Of a stretch of 64,000 nt of DNA, positions 42,574 through 51,425 are shown piece by piece (within the stretch, counting starts at the first letter, position 1; each line of letters opens with the position of its first letter). This stretch comes from Aminobacter sp039907765. Lineage in GTDB: Bacteria; Pseudomonadota; Alphaproteobacteria; Rhizobiales; Rhizobiaceae. Below the pieces are notes generated by a model. It worked only from the letters and a program-made list of their open reading frames with translations. It was not told the DNA's origin and did no database searches. The stretch spans positions 372,001 to 436,000 of the forward strand of contig NZ_JARDJI010000001.1 in NCBI RefSeq assembly GCF_039907765.1. Direction: 5' to 3'. The position numbers and the translations under genes were made by a program.

Positions 42574-43866
42574 TCAGACCGCGAGCTTGCGCGCGGCCGT
42601 CTGCGTGCCCGGAAGGGAATCCAGGATCGATTCGTAGGGCGCGAGCGTGCCGACCGGACCGACCGCGGTGATGGTCGGCCGGGTGGAGAACAGCCGCGAA
42701 GACAGGTCCGTCAGCCGTTCGACGGTAAGTGCCGAAAGCCGTTCCATCAATTCTTCCTTGGCGATCGGGCGACCGAACAACAGGAGCTGGCGGGCGATCT
42801 GCGAGGCGCGGCTGGAGCAGCTCTCGGCCGACATGATCAGGCCGGCGCGATATTGCGCCCGGGCGCGGTCGAGTTCTTCCTGGAGGATGCTCTCACCGGC
42901 TTTCTGCAACTCGCCGATGATGACCGGCAAAAGTTCGGCGATGTCGCTCTGGCCGGTCGCGGCATGGATGCCGAAGATGCCGGTGTCGGAAAAGCCCCAG
43001 TGGAACGCGTAGACCGAATAGCAGAGGCCGCGCTTCTCGCGGACTTCCTGGAACAGGCGCGACGACATGCCGCCGCCGAGAATCATCGAAAGCACCTGCG
43101 AGGCGTAGAAGTCGCGGACGTGATAGGCGCGGCCCTCGAAGCCCAGCACGATCTGCGCGTCCATCAGGTCGCGATCCTCGCGGAAGTCGCCGCCGACATA
43201 TTGCGCATACTGGGGAATGGCGCTTTCGGCCTTGGTGCGGAAATTGCCGAGGCGTTTCTCCACCTCGCGGACGAAGTCGTCGTGCTTGACGTCGCCGGCG
43301 GCGACCACGACCATGCGCTCGGCGCCGTACTGGCGCTTCATGAAGTCGTGGAGCTGGGCCGAGGTGAACGACTTGACCGTCTCGGGCGTGCCAAGGATCG
43401 AGCGGCCGATCGTCTGGTGACGGAAGGCCGTCTCGGTGAAGCGGTCGAAGACGATGTCGTCGGGCGTATCGTGGGCGGCGCCGATCTCCTGGAGGATCAC
43501 GTGCTGTTCGCGCTCGAGTTCCTCGGGGTCGAATTCGGAATCCTGCAGGATGTCGGAGAGGATGTCGACCGCCAGCGGCACGTCGCCGGAGAGCACGCGC
43601 GCGTAGAACGACGTCGTCTCGACGCTCGTCGCGGCGTTGATCTCGCCGCCGACGTTCTCGATCTGCGAGGCGATCTCGAAGGCACTGCGGCTCTTGGTGC
43701 CCTTGAAGGCCATGTGCTCGAGGAGGTGGGCCATGCCATGCTCGTCGTCGCGCTCGTTGCGCGCGCCGGACTTGACCCAGGTCCCTAGAGCTACGGTCTC
43801 TACGCTTGGAAGTGTTTCGGTGGCTACTGTCAGGCCGTTCGACAGACGGCTTACCTCAACACTCAT
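42574..43866 (-). CDS. M16 family zinc peptidase (mitochondrial-processing-peptidase-like)
   Basis: A 430-aa pitrilysin-family protease. The inverted zinc motif HLLEH is in GMAHLLEHMAFKGT near residue 50, with the downstream Glu in ELEREQHVILQEIGA. The glycine-rich loop LGGGMSSRLFQEVREKRGL is seen in the second half. This alphaproteobacterial type is related to the beta subunit of mitochondrial processing peptidase. Neighbour thrC lies 14 bp upstream, an arrangement common in rhizobia. The ATG at 43866 was chosen over a TTG 6 bp earlier. Confidence 0.94.
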   Translation of the reverse strand: MSVEVSRLSNGLTVATETLPSVETVALGTWVKSGARNERDDEHGMAHLLEHMAFKGTKSRSAFEIASQIENVGGEINAATSVETTSFYARVLSGDVPLAVDILSDILQDSEFDPEELEREQHVILQEIGAAHDTPDDIVFDRFTETAFRHQTIGRSILGTPETVKSFTSAQLHDFMKRQYGAERMVVVAAGDVKHDDFVREVEKRLGNFRTKAESAIPQYAQYVGGDFREDRDLMDAQIVLGFEGRAYHVRDFYASQVLSMILGGGMSSRLFQEVREKRGLCYSVYAFHWGFSDTGIFGIHAATGQSDIAELLPVIIGELQKAGESILQEELDRARAQYRAGLIMSAESCSSRASQIARQLLLFGRPIAKEELMERLSALTVERLTDLSSRLFSTRPTITAVGPVGTLAPYESILDSLPGTQTAARKLAV

Positions 43867-43880
43867 ATGCAACGTACTCC

Positions 43881-45278
43881 CTAGCGTGCCGCTCGTGTGC
43901 GGCGGCTAATGTAATCTTCCACCATTTTTATCTCTGATGGAAGTACCGTGAACCTTTCGTTACGTTCCATCAGGCCGGAGAGCCATTTCGGCAAATTGGG
44001 TGCGATGCCCGACGCGGCCTCTACCGCCGCGGGGAATTTCGCCGGGTGCGCGGTTGCAAGCACGACCATCGGCACGTCGCCGGCAGGCTGAGCCGCCGCG
44101 ACATGCACCGCGGTTGCCGTATGCGGATCGAGCAGATAGCCGGTGCCTTCGAGCGTCTTGCGGATGGTTGCGGCGGTCTCGTCCATGGCCGCCCGGCCGG
44201 CTGCGAATTCGCCGCGGATGCTTGCCAGCGCCTTTTCCTCGATGGTGAAGGCGCCCGACTGCTTGAGGCCGGCCATGTAGCGCCGCACCACCGCGGGGTC
44301 ACGGTCGGAAGCCTCGAAAAGCAGGCGCTCGAAATTGGACGAGACCTGGATGTCCATCGACGGCGAGGTGGTCGCGACGACGCCCGTCGTGCGGTACTCG
44401 CCGCTCTTCAGCGTGCGGTCGAGGATGTCGTTGTCGTTGGTCGCGATGATCAGCCGGTCGATCGGCAGGCCCATGCGCTTGGCGGCGTAGCCCGCGAAGA
44501 TGTCGCCGAAGTTGCCGGTGGGTACGGTGAACGAGACCGGCCGGTCGGGCGCGCCGAGCGAGATCGCCGAGGAGAAGTAGTAGACGATCTGGGCCATGAT
44601 GCGGGCCCAGTTGATCGAGTTCACGCCCGACAGCCGCACGCGGTCGCGGAAGCCGTGGTCGTTGAACATGTCCTTCACCAGGCCCTGGCAGTCGTCGAAA
44701 TTGCCTTCGATCGACAGGGCGTGCACGTTCGCCGCAGCCGAGGTGGTCATCTGGCGCTGCTGCACCGGCGAGACCCGGCCGTGCGGGAACAGGATGAAGA
44801 TGTCGGTGCGCTCGCGCCCGGCGAAGGCCTCGATCGCAGCACCCCCCGTGTCGCCCGAGGTGGCGCCGACGATGGTGGCGTGCTGGCCGCGCTCGGCCAG
44901 CACATGGTCCATCAGGCGGGCCAGGAGCTGCATGGCGACGTCCTTGAAGGCGAGCGTCGGGCCATGGAAGAGTTCGAGCACGAAGCTGTTGGCACCGGTC
45001 TGGACGAGCGGGCAGACGGCGTCGTGACGGAAGGTCGCGTAGGCCTCCCTGACGAGCCGCTCGAACACGTCGTGCTTGATCTCGCCGCCGAGGAACGGGG
45101 TGAGCAGCCTGATGGCCAGGTCGGCATAGGGCAGGCCACGCATCTTGCGGATTTCGGCGGCACTGAAGGTCGGCCACTGGGCGGGGAGGTAGAGGCCGCC
45201 GTCGCGCGCGAGACCGGCCAGAACTGCGTCGGAAAATCCAAGCGCGGGAGCTTCCCCGCGGGTGCTCACATAGTGCAT
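43881..45278 (-). CDS. thrC: threonine synthase
   Basis: A 465-aa PLP enzyme that converts O-phosphohomoserine to threonine. It starts MHYVSTRGEAPALGFSDAVL, the family start, with the PLP-lysine region GPTLAFKDVAMQLLARL and the phosphate-binding GATSGDTGGAAIEAF. It is of the longer ThrC type. It uses the product of ThrB (35365). ATG 45278 is preferred to the TTG at 45293 by homology of the start. It heads the thrC-M16-GNAT-EAL run and diverges from the lipoprotein gene. Confidence 0.96.
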   Translation of the reverse strand: MHYVSTRGEAPALGFSDAVLAGLARDGGLYLPAQWPTFSAAEIRKMRGLPYADLAIRLLTPFLGGEIKHDVFERLVREAYATFRHDAVCPLVQTGANSFVLELFHGPTLAFKDVAMQLLARLMDHVLAERGQHATIVGATSGDTGGAAIEAFAGRERTDIFILFPHGRVSPVQQRQMTTSAAANVHALSIEGNFDDCQGLVKDMFNDHGFRDRVRLSGVNSINWARIMAQIVYYFSSAISLGAPDRPVSFTVPTGNFGDIFAGYAAKRMGLPIDRLIIATNDNDILDRTLKSGEYRTTGVVATTSPSMDIQVSSNFERLLFEASDRDPAVVRRYMAGLKQSGAFTIEEKALASIRGEFAAGRAAMDETAATIRKTLEGTGYLLDPHTATAVHVAAAQPAGDVPMVVLATAHPAKFPAAVEAASGIAPNLPKWLSGLMERNERFTVLPSEIKMVEDYISRRTRAAR

Positions 45279-45406
45279 ATCTATCCGTTCCAAGGCGGTG
45301 CGTCCTGCCGGTCATCGGCGGGAAGGGGAAAACTGCGCTCCCTCAGTCGCATTTTTGCCGCGCGGTTGATATAGAACGACAGCTTTGCGAGAGGGAAGTG
45401 CAGTTC

Positions 45407-46003
45407 ATGTTGTTTCGTAAGATCGACGGTCGCTTTATGGCGACTTTGGCGACCTCCAGCTTTATGCTTATCGTCGCAGCCTGCCAATCCGGCGGCAGCG
45501 GCGGCTTCTTTGCCCCTCCTCAGCCCAAGGATCCGAAGCAGCTCGCCGAAGAGGAAGGCAAGATCCTGGCCAGCGAACTGCTCGCCTATTGCCCGAACGT
45601 GACGCTCCGCGACGGCACGGCCTTCTTCAACAGCTATGCCAAGGGCGGCCAGGACGACCCGGCCAAGCTCACCTACCAGTCGGCCATCACCGACGCGACC
45701 CGCAACTGCACGCGCACCGACACCACCATGAGCATCAATGTCGGCGTCGCCGGCAAGGTGGTCACCGGGCCGGCGGGCGGCCCCGGCACCGTCAACATGC
45801 CGATCCGCATCGCGGTCGTTCGCGGCGAGGAGGTTCTCTACTCGCAACTGCACAAGAACGCCGTGCAGGTCGCCGACCCGTCGATGGCGACCCAGTGGGT
45901 GTTCACCGTCCCGAACATCACCATCCCCAAGCCGACGGCGCGCGATGTCCAGATTTTCGTGGGCTACGACGAGGGGCCGCAGAAGAAGAAGCCCCAGGGC
46001 TGA
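45407..46003 (+). CDS. putative lipoprotein of unknown function
   Basis: A 198-aa exported protein with a lipobox (MLIVAACQS, Cys near residue 27) and a Gly/Ser-rich linker after it. The mature part has ILASELLAYCPNVTLRDG, RNCTRTDTTMSINVGVAGKV and a beta-rich C-terminal region ending in a charged tail, suggesting a small beta-sandwich. I do not recognise a named domain. GAGGGAAG lies 8 nt before the ATG at 45407. It diverges from thrC and ends at a strong bidirectional terminator. Confidence 0.82.
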   Translation: MLFRKIDGRFMATLATSSFMLIVAACQSGGSGGFFAPPQPKDPKQLAEEEGKILASELLAYCPNVTLRDGTAFFNSYAKGGQDDPAKLTYQSAITDATRNCTRTDTTMSINVGVAGKVVTGPAGGPGTVNMPIRIAVVRGEEVLYSQLHKNAVQVADPSMATQWVFTVPNITIPKPTARDVQIFVGYDEGPQKKKPQG

Positions 46004-46011
46004 GCCATCGG

Positions 46012-46037
46012 AGCGCCGGTCAAAGACCGGCGCTTTT
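46012..46037. terminator. bidirectional intrinsic terminator
   Basis: A perfect 10-bp stem, AGCGCCGGTC with GACCGGCGCT, around AAA, followed by TTTT. It is placed between the convergent lipoprotein and HAD genes. Confidence 0.9.
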
Positions 46038-46041
46038 GCTT

Positions 46042-46731
46042 TCAGGCGTGTTCCGACCACATGCTCAGCGCGGCAATCACGCCGCCGAGGTCGGCCCAGC
46101 GCCGGATCACCGTTTCGGCGCCCGCATCGGTCAGCATGTCGGCATGGCCGGGATAGCTGTGCGCTCCGCCGGTGAAGCCGATCACCCGCATGCCGGCCGA
46201 CACCGCCCCGGCGATGCCGTGGACGGAATCCTCGATGACGAAGGTATTGGCCGGGTCTGCGCCGAGCGTGCTGGCTGCGTGCAGGAAAACGTCCGGGGCC
46301 GGCTTCGGCCTGCGGCTCGGCGTTTCGAGCGCCGAGAAGATGCGGCCCTTGAACAGCGGCAGGATGCGGGTGCGATCGAGCATCATCTCGATGCGCTCGG
46401 AGGTCGAGTTCGAGCAGATGCACTTCGGCGCGGTGACGCCGGCGACGGCCTCGTGCACGCCGTCGATGGCGCGCACCTCGTTCTTGAGGCGCCGGTCGAC
46501 CAGTTCCTCGGCCTGGGTGATGAGCGACGCCTGGAACGGGATGGCGGCCTTCTCCTCGATCTTGAGCAGGATGTCCTTGAAGGTGAGGCCGGCATAGGCC
46601 TCGGCGATCTCCTCGGCCGAGATCTCGAAACCCGCCGCTGTCAGCAGATCGGACTCGACGCGCGCGGCGATGATTTCGGAATCGACGAGCACGCCGTCGC
46701 AATCGAAGATGACTAGGTCTGGCTGGTTCAT
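46042..46731 (-). CDS. HAD superfamily hydrolase (phosphatase, subfamily IA)
   Basis: A 229-aa phosphatase. Motif I is FDCDGVLVDSE, motif II ICSNST, motif III in RRPKPAPDVFLHAA, motif IV VIEDSVHGIAGAVSAGM. These fit beta-phosphoglucomutase/phosphoglycolate-phosphatase-like enzymes of unknown substrate. It diverges from ccrM across 171 bp and ends at a terminator shared with the lipoprotein gene. Confidence 0.92.
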   Translation of the reverse strand: MNQPDLVIFDCDGVLVDSEIIAARVESDLLTAAGFEISAEEIAEAYAGLTFKDILLKIEEKAAIPFQASLITQAEELVDRRLKNEVRAIDGVHEAVAGVTAPKCICSNSTSERIEMMLDRTRILPLFKGRIFSALETPSRRPKPAPDVFLHAASTLGADPANTFVIEDSVHGIAGAVSAGMRVIGFTGGAHSYPGHADMLTDAGAETVIRRWADLGGVIAALSMWSEHA

Positions 46732-46902
46732 GGCGATCCGGAAAGAATGGGCCGGCGCTTGGCGCGGGCCGGGGAACTCAAGGCGCGGCGATTACACCAT
46801 TCCAGCCGGAACCGCAAATTCGGACGCCCGCTTCATCAATTGTTTACGCTGATCGGTAACCATAACGGCGAGTAAACAGTAACGCGTCATTTGGGTATCA
46901 GC

Positions 46903-48036
46903 ATGTCAGCAGTGCGTCCTCTCAGCCAGCTTTCCCGCACGCCCCAGCCGTCCGAATGGCTCGACACCATCATCAAGGGCGACTGCATCGCAGCGCTCGA
47001 CAAGCTGCCGTCGGCCTCGGTCGACGTGATCTTCGCAGACCCGCCCTACAACCTGCAGCTCGACGGCGACCTGCACCGGCCCGACCAGTCCAAGGTCGAT
47101 GCAGTGGACGACCATTGGGACCAGTTCGAGAGCTTCGAGGCCTATGACGCCTTCACCCGCGCCTGGCTGCTGGCGGCGCGCCGCGTGCTGAAGCCCAACG
47201 GCACGATCTGGGTCATCGGCTCGTACCACAACATCTTCCGCGTCGGCGCCAAGATGCAGGACCTCGGCTTCTGGATCCTCAACGACGTGGTCTGGCGCAA
47301 GACCAACCCGATGCCCAACTTCCGCGGCCGCCGCTTCCAGAACGCGCATGAGACCATGATCTGGGCCTCGCGCGACCAGAAGGGCAAGAACTACACCTTC
47401 AACTACGAGGCCATGAAGGCGTCCAACGACGACGTGCAGATGCGCTCGGACTGGCTGTTCCCGATCTGCACCGGCGGCGAGCGCCTGAAGGACGACAACG
47501 GCAACAAGCTGCACCCGACCCAGAAGCCGGAAGCGCTTTTGGCCCGCATCATGCTGGCATCGACCAAGCCGGGCGACGTCATCCTCGATCCCTTCTTCGG
47601 CTCGGGCACCACGGGCGCCGTCGCCAAGCGCCTCGGCCGCCACTTCGTCGGCATCGAGCGCGAGCAGGCCTACATCGATGCCGCCCAGGAGCGCATCGCC
47701 TCGGTGCGCACGCTCGACGGTCCCGAACTCACCGTGCTCACCGGCAAGCGCGCCGAGCCGCGCGTCGCCTTCAACAGCCTGATCGACATGGGCCTGCTGG
47801 CGCCGGGCGCCACGCTCTATGATGCCAAGAAGCGCTGGGCCGCCAAGGTGCGCGCCGACGGCACGCTGGCGATCGGCGACAATGCCGGCTCGATCCATCG
47901 CGTCGGGGCTGCCGTGCAGGGGCTCGACGCCTGCAACGGCTGGACCTTCTGGCACTATGAGCGGGCAGGCGGCCTGACCCAGATCGACGAACTGCGCCGC
48001 ATCGTCCGCGTCGGCATGGAAAAGGCCGGAGCGTAA
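46903..48036 (+). CDS. ccrM: cell-cycle adenine DNA methyltransferase CcrM (GANTC)
   Basis: A 377-aa beta-class N6-adenine methyltransferase. DPPYNLQLDGDL (near residue 47) is the catalytic motif and DPFFGSGTTGAVAKRLGR the SAM-binding motif, in the order typical of CcrM. After residue about 285 comes a C-terminal RAMA-like DNA-recognition domain (LIDMGLLAPGATLYD, CNGWTFWHY). CcrM methylates GANTC after replication and drives cell-cycle-dependent transcription; it is essential in several rhizobia. The ATG at 46903 matches the family start; a TTG 12 bp earlier is also open. It is a solitary methyltransferase with no restriction gene beside it. Confidence 0.96.
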   Translation: MSAVRPLSQLSRTPQPSEWLDTIIKGDCIAALDKLPSASVDVIFADPPYNLQLDGDLHRPDQSKVDAVDDHWDQFESFEAYDAFTRAWLLAARRVLKPNGTIWVIGSYHNIFRVGAKMQDLGFWILNDVVWRKTNPMPNFRGRRFQNAHETMIWASRDQKGKNYTFNYEAMKASNDDVQMRSDWLFPICTGGERLKDDNGNKLHPTQKPEALLARIMLASTKPGDVILDPFFGSGTTGAVAKRLGRHFVGIEREQAYIDAAQERIASVRTLDGPELTVLTGKRAEPRVAFNSLIDMGLLAPGATLYDAKKRWAAKVRADGTLAIGDNAGSIHRVGAAVQGLDACNGWTFWHYERAGGLTQIDELRRIVRVGMEKAGA

Positions 48037-48195
48037 GCCGCTTCGGGCCGACCTCCGCCGCGCTTCGTCTGCGCGACGGATCAGGCTCCATGGCTTGTGC
48101 CATCTGGACCTTCAGAAGCCCTGCCAGACCTGTCAGAAAAGTTCGAATTCCGGGCGCTCAGGCGCCTCAGGGTTCGCCGATCGGCCGGCTTCCAG

Positions 48196-48807
48196 TCACC
48201 GGCCGATCCCGAGACGCTCGAGGTCCGCCTCGAGCGTTTTCGCATTCGTGAACAGCACCGCCTGCCAGCCCGCAGCAATCGCGCCGTCGACGTTCTTTTG
48301 GCTGTCGTCGATGAACAGCGACGCCTTGGGGTCGAGGTCGAAGGCGGCGACGTGGTGTTCGTAGATGCGTCGGTCGGGCTTGATCAGGCCGATGTCGCCC
48401 GAGACCGTCACGCCGCGCGGCGTCTCGAGGAAGGGGAAGCGGCCGCGCGCCTCGCGAAAGGTGTCCGAGGCCCAGTTGGTCAGCATGGTGACGTCGTGGC
48501 CGGCGGCGACCAGGCCTTCCATCAGGGCGACGCTGTCCTCGTAGTGGTGCGGCACCATTTCGTGCCAGTGCTCGCGGAAGGCACGGATGCTCCGCTCGTG
48601 TTCGGGGAACTTGGCGATCAGCAGCGCCTCGGCCTCTTCCCAGCCGCGGCCGCGGTCCTGCTCGATGTTCCATTCGCTGGTGCAGACGTTGTCGAAGAAC
48701 CAGCGGCGTTCGGCGGGATCCGGGATGATGCGGCTGAAGGGGAGGTCCGGGTCGTAGTGGATCAGGACCTTGCCGATGTCGTAGACGATGTGGCGGATCT
48801 CGCTCAT
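48196..48807 (-). CDS. HAD superfamily hydrolase (YihX-like)
   Basis: A 203-aa HAD-IA protein. Motif I is YDIGKVLIHYD; as in YihX-type phosphatases the second Asp of DxD is replaced by Gly. Motif II MLTNWASDTF and motif IV FIDDSQKNVDGAIAAGW are clear. YihX acts on alpha-glucose-1-phosphate in E. coli; the substrate here is unknown. It starts 4 bp after the mutY stop and is probably co-transcribed with it. The 159 bp between it and ccrM hold nothing I recognise. Confidence 0.92.
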   Translation of the reverse strand: MSEIRHIVYDIGKVLIHYDPDLPFSRIIPDPAERRWFFDNVCTSEWNIEQDRGRGWEEAEALLIAKFPEHERSIRAFREHWHEMVPHHYEDSVALMEGLVAAGHDVTMLTNWASDTFREARGRFPFLETPRGVTVSGDIGLIKPDRRIYEHHVAAFDLDPKASLFIDDSQKNVDGAIAAGWQAVLFTNAKTLEADLERLGIGR

Positions 48808-48811
48808 TTCC

Positions 48812-49924
48812 CTAGCGTCCTCGTTGCGTTGCGCCCGGTATGGCAGCTTCGATGACCTTTTTCATGACGCTTGGCAAGGCTTCGCCGGCGAGGTCTTTGG
48901 CGGCCGACCAGAAGTGGTCGTGCGGCAATAGCGGCGACGTGAGGTCGGCGCGGAAGACGTCGAGGTCGAGCGCGAAATGGGTGAAGACGTGGGTGATGCT
49001 GCCTGTCCGCCGCCATGCGGCCGGGAAGGGGGCGGCGTCCGCCCCGGTTGCGCCGTCGACCCGCGCGGTCCAGCCCGTCGTCGGCACTTCGGTCATGCCG
49101 CCGAGCAGGCCTTTTCCGGGGCGCTTGCGCAGAAGCACCGAACCGTCGGGAGCCACTGCCACGAAGGCGGCGCCGCGGCGCGTCGGGCGCTCGGCCTTGG
49201 CCGGCTTGACCGGATAAAGCTCGGGGTCGCCGTTGGCGGTGGCGCTGCAGTCCTCGCGCAACGGACAAAGCATGCAGCGCGGCCGGCGCGGCGTGCAGAT
49301 GGTGGCGCCCAGGTCCATCATCGCCTGGGCGAAGTCGCCCGGCCTTGCTGCCGCCAGCATGCGCTCGACATGGGCGCGGATCTCGGGCTTGGCCTCGGGC
49401 AGGGGCGTGGCGATCGAGAACAGCCGGGTGACGACGCGCTCGACATTGCCGTCGACGACCGCCGCCGGCCGGTTGAAGGCTATGGAGGCGATGGCCGCCG
49501 CCGTGTAGGGGCCGATGCCGGGCAGTTCGCGCAGACCGGCCTCGGTGTCGGGAAAGCGGCTGCCGGGGAGGGCGGCGACGGCCTCCGCGCAGGCCTTGAG
49601 GTTGCGGGCGCGCGAATAGTAGCCGAGCCCGGCCCAGGCTTTCATGACGTCCTCCGTGTCGGCCGAGGCGAGCGACCTGACGTCCGGCCACTTCTCCAGG
49701 AAGGCACGGAAATAGGGCTTCACCGCCTCGACCGTCGTCTGCTGCAGCATGATTTCCGACAGCCACACGCGGTAGGGATCGGGCCTTTCGCCCTTCGCCA
49801 GCTGGCGCGGCGGCATGCGCCACGGCAGGTCGCGGTGATGGACGTCGTACCAGTCGAGCAGCAGGGTTGCGATCAGGCCGTCGGCGTTCGGCGCACGCTT
49901 GCGGGTATCGTTTCGGAATGCCAT
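48812..49924 (-). CDS. mutY: A/G-specific adenine glycosylase
   Basis: A 370-aa DNA repair enzyme that removes adenine mispaired with 8-oxoguanine. Catalytic Glu in SEIMLQQTTVEAVKPYF, helix-hairpin-helix LPGIGPYTAAAIASIAF, catalytic Asp in VVDGNVERV, and the 4Fe-4S Cys set CTPRRPRCMLCPLREDC are all seen. A C-terminal NUDIX-like domain follows (GLLGGMTEVPTTGW). Divergent from dciA across 75 bp. Confidence 0.96.
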   Translation of the reverse strand: MAFRNDTRKRAPNADGLIATLLLDWYDVHHRDLPWRMPPRQLAKGERPDPYRVWLSEIMLQQTTVEAVKPYFRAFLEKWPDVRSLASADTEDVMKAWAGLGYYSRARNLKACAEAVAALPGSRFPDTEAGLRELPGIGPYTAAAIASIAFNRPAAVVDGNVERVVTRLFSIATPLPEAKPEIRAHVERMLAAARPGDFAQAMMDLGATICTPRRPRCMLCPLREDCSATANGDPELYPVKPAKAERPTRRGAAFVAVAPDGSVLLRKRPGKGLLGGMTEVPTTGWTARVDGATGADAAPFPAAWRRTGSITHVFTHFALDLDVFRADLTSPLLPHDHFWSAAKDLAGEALPSVMKKVIEAAIPGATQRGR

Positions 49925-49999
49925 TGATGGACCGGACTGCCTTCGGCGTTGCGTGCCGCCAGGCTCATATCTGGCGACATGTCATTTCTGGAGTACGAC

Positions 50000-50494
50000 A
50001 TGGCAGGGAACAAGTGGCGCGGCAATCCCGTGCCTGTCAGCGACCTGGCGAGCGCGATCCTCGATCCGGTGCTGCGCAAGCGCACCGGCATCTCGGTCGG
50101 CCTCATCCAGTCCTGGGAAGAGATCGTCGGGCCGAGGCTGGCGCTGAACTCGCGGCCCGAGAAGATCCAGTGGCCGAGGCGCCTGCATGAGGACGATCCC
50201 TTCGAGCCGGCGGTGCTGGTCGTCGCCTGCTCGGGACCTGCGGCCCTTCACCTCCAGCACGAGACCGGCGAGATCATCGGCCGGGTGAACGCCTTCCTCG
50301 GCTTCAACGCGGTGGGCCGCATCCGCATCGTCCAGAAACCCGTCGCATCGGTGGCGCCGGCCCGCCCGCGGCTGCGCAAGCTGAGCGATGCCGAGCGGTC
50401 GAAACTGTCCGGCACCGTCGGCAAGATCGAGGACGAAGGCCTGAGAGCCTCGCTCGAAAAACTCGGGGCCGCCATCGTCGCCTCCCGCAAGTAA
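50000..50494 (+). CDS. dciA: DciA/DUF721 family protein, likely DnaB helicase operator
   Basis: A 164-aa protein of the DUF721 family. Visible: VSDLASAILDPVLRKRTGI at the start, WEEIVGPRLALNSRPEKIQW and ALHLQHETGEIIGRVNAFLG. DciA is the ancestral DnaB-helicase loader in bacteria without DnaC. The start ATG 50000 has TGGAG 6 nt upstream; earlier in-frame starts at 49949 and 49979 are possible but less well served. The mutY-dciA-dsbA-smc order is common in Rhizobiales. Confidence 0.9.
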   Translation: MAGNKWRGNPVPVSDLASAILDPVLRKRTGISVGLIQSWEEIVGPRLALNSRPEKIQWPRRLHEDDPFEPAVLVVACSGPAALHLQHETGEIIGRVNAFLGFNAVGRIRIVQKPVASVAPARPRLRKLSDAERSKLSGTVGKIEDEGLRASLEKLGAAIVASRK

Positions 50495-50633
50495 CCTTCC
50501 AGCACTCGCAACATTGTGATCGGAAGCGGGGCGGCTGGCGATTGGCTTGGGGAAATCGATGCCTTAATTCGCGCCAACTCTCGCTTTCACGTATTCGCAT
50601 ACTGCAAAATTCAACCATCGTCAGGTGATTCGC

Positions 50634-51365
50634 ATGATCCGACCCATTTCCCGCAGGACCGCACTTACCGGGCTGGCAGCCGTTTCGGCGGCCACGCTCC
50701 TGTCCGCCTGCAGCGACTCCAGCGAGGAGGCCAAGGCGACCGCGAAGCCTGCCGAACCTGCCGCCGCCTCGGGCCAGGCAGCCACGCCGGCCGCTACGGT
50801 CCAGCCGCCGCCCTCGCAGGGCACCGCCGACATGGCCAAGCTTCTCGAGGCGGGTCCGCTGCCGGAGATGGTGCTCGGCAAGGCGGAAGCGCCGGTGACC
50901 ATCGTCGAATACGCGTCGATGACCTGCCCGCACTGCGCTCGTTTCCATGAAACGACTCTGCCGGAGCTGACCAAGAAGTACATCGACACCGGCAAGGTGC
51001 GCCTGCTCTACCGCGAGTTCGCCTTCGATCCGCTGGCCGAGGCCGGCTTCATGCTGGCGCGCTGCTCCAAGGACAACTACTTCCCGATGGTCGACGTGCT
51101 GTTCAAGCAGCAGCAGACCTGGGCCGCCTCGCAGAACCCCAAGGATGCGCTGCTGCAGATCGCGCGTCTCGCCGGCTTTACACAGGAGTCGTTCGAGGCC
51201 TGCTTGACGGATCAGAAGCTTCTGGACGATATCAGGGCCGTGCGCGCCCGCGGCGAGAAGGACTTCGCGGTGGACTCGACGCCGACGTTCTTCATCAACG
51301 GAAAGCTGTACAAGGGGGCAATGTCGATTGAGGAAATGTCGGCGATCATCGACGGCATGCTCTGA
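50634..51365 (+). CDS. DsbA-family thiol oxidoreductase lipoprotein
   Basis: A 243-aa exported protein. The leader has RRTALTGLAAVSAATLLSAC, combining a twin-arginine-like motif with a lipobox (Cys near 26). An Ala/Pro-rich linker (residues 30-70) follows, then a thioredoxin-like domain with the active site SMTCPHCARFHETTLPE and a cis-Pro loop STPTFFINGKLYKGA. CPHC is the DsbA active site, so it should oxidise or shuffle disulfides in the periplasm. The AGG at 50623 and a spacing of 8 nt favour ATG 50634 over GTG 50625. Confidence 0.92.
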   Translation: MIRPISRRTALTGLAAVSAATLLSACSDSSEEAKATAKPAEPAAASGQAATPAATVQPPPSQGTADMAKLLEAGPLPEMVLGKAEAPVTIVEYASMTCPHCARFHETTLPELTKKYIDTGKVRLLYREFAFDPLAEAGFMLARCSKDNYFPMVDVLFKQQQTWAASQNPKDALLQIARLAGFTQESFEACLTDQKLLDDIRAVRARGEKDFAVDSTPTFFINGKLYKGAMSIEEMSAIIDGML

Positions 51366-51378
51366 CATTCTCGCAGCT

Positions 51379-51398
51379 CCGAAGCGGTCCAGCTTCGG
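51379..51398 (+). terminator. small hairpin between dsbA-like gene and smc
   Basis: CCGAAGC (51379-51385) and GCTTCGG (51392-51398) form a perfect 7-bp stem with a 6-nt loop, in the 60-bp gap. No T-run follows; it may separate the two genes only weakly. Confidence 0.4.
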
Positions 51399-51425
51399 TG
51401 CGCCCTTCTGCGTGGGTTGGCGCGG

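Noticed and set aside
46732..46902. CtrA or GANTC control sites expected in a ccrM promoter
   Set aside because: I saw only a loose GTAACCAT-like word and a GTTTAC/GTAAAC inverted repeat. No GANTC and no TTAA-N7-TTAA pair is present, so no site is claimed.
46903..48036. Restriction-modification or phage-defence locus around the DNA methyltransferase
   Set aside because: CcrM is a solitary cell-cycle methyltransferase. Neighbours are HAD and mutY housekeeping genes, and no nuclease or defence gene is present.
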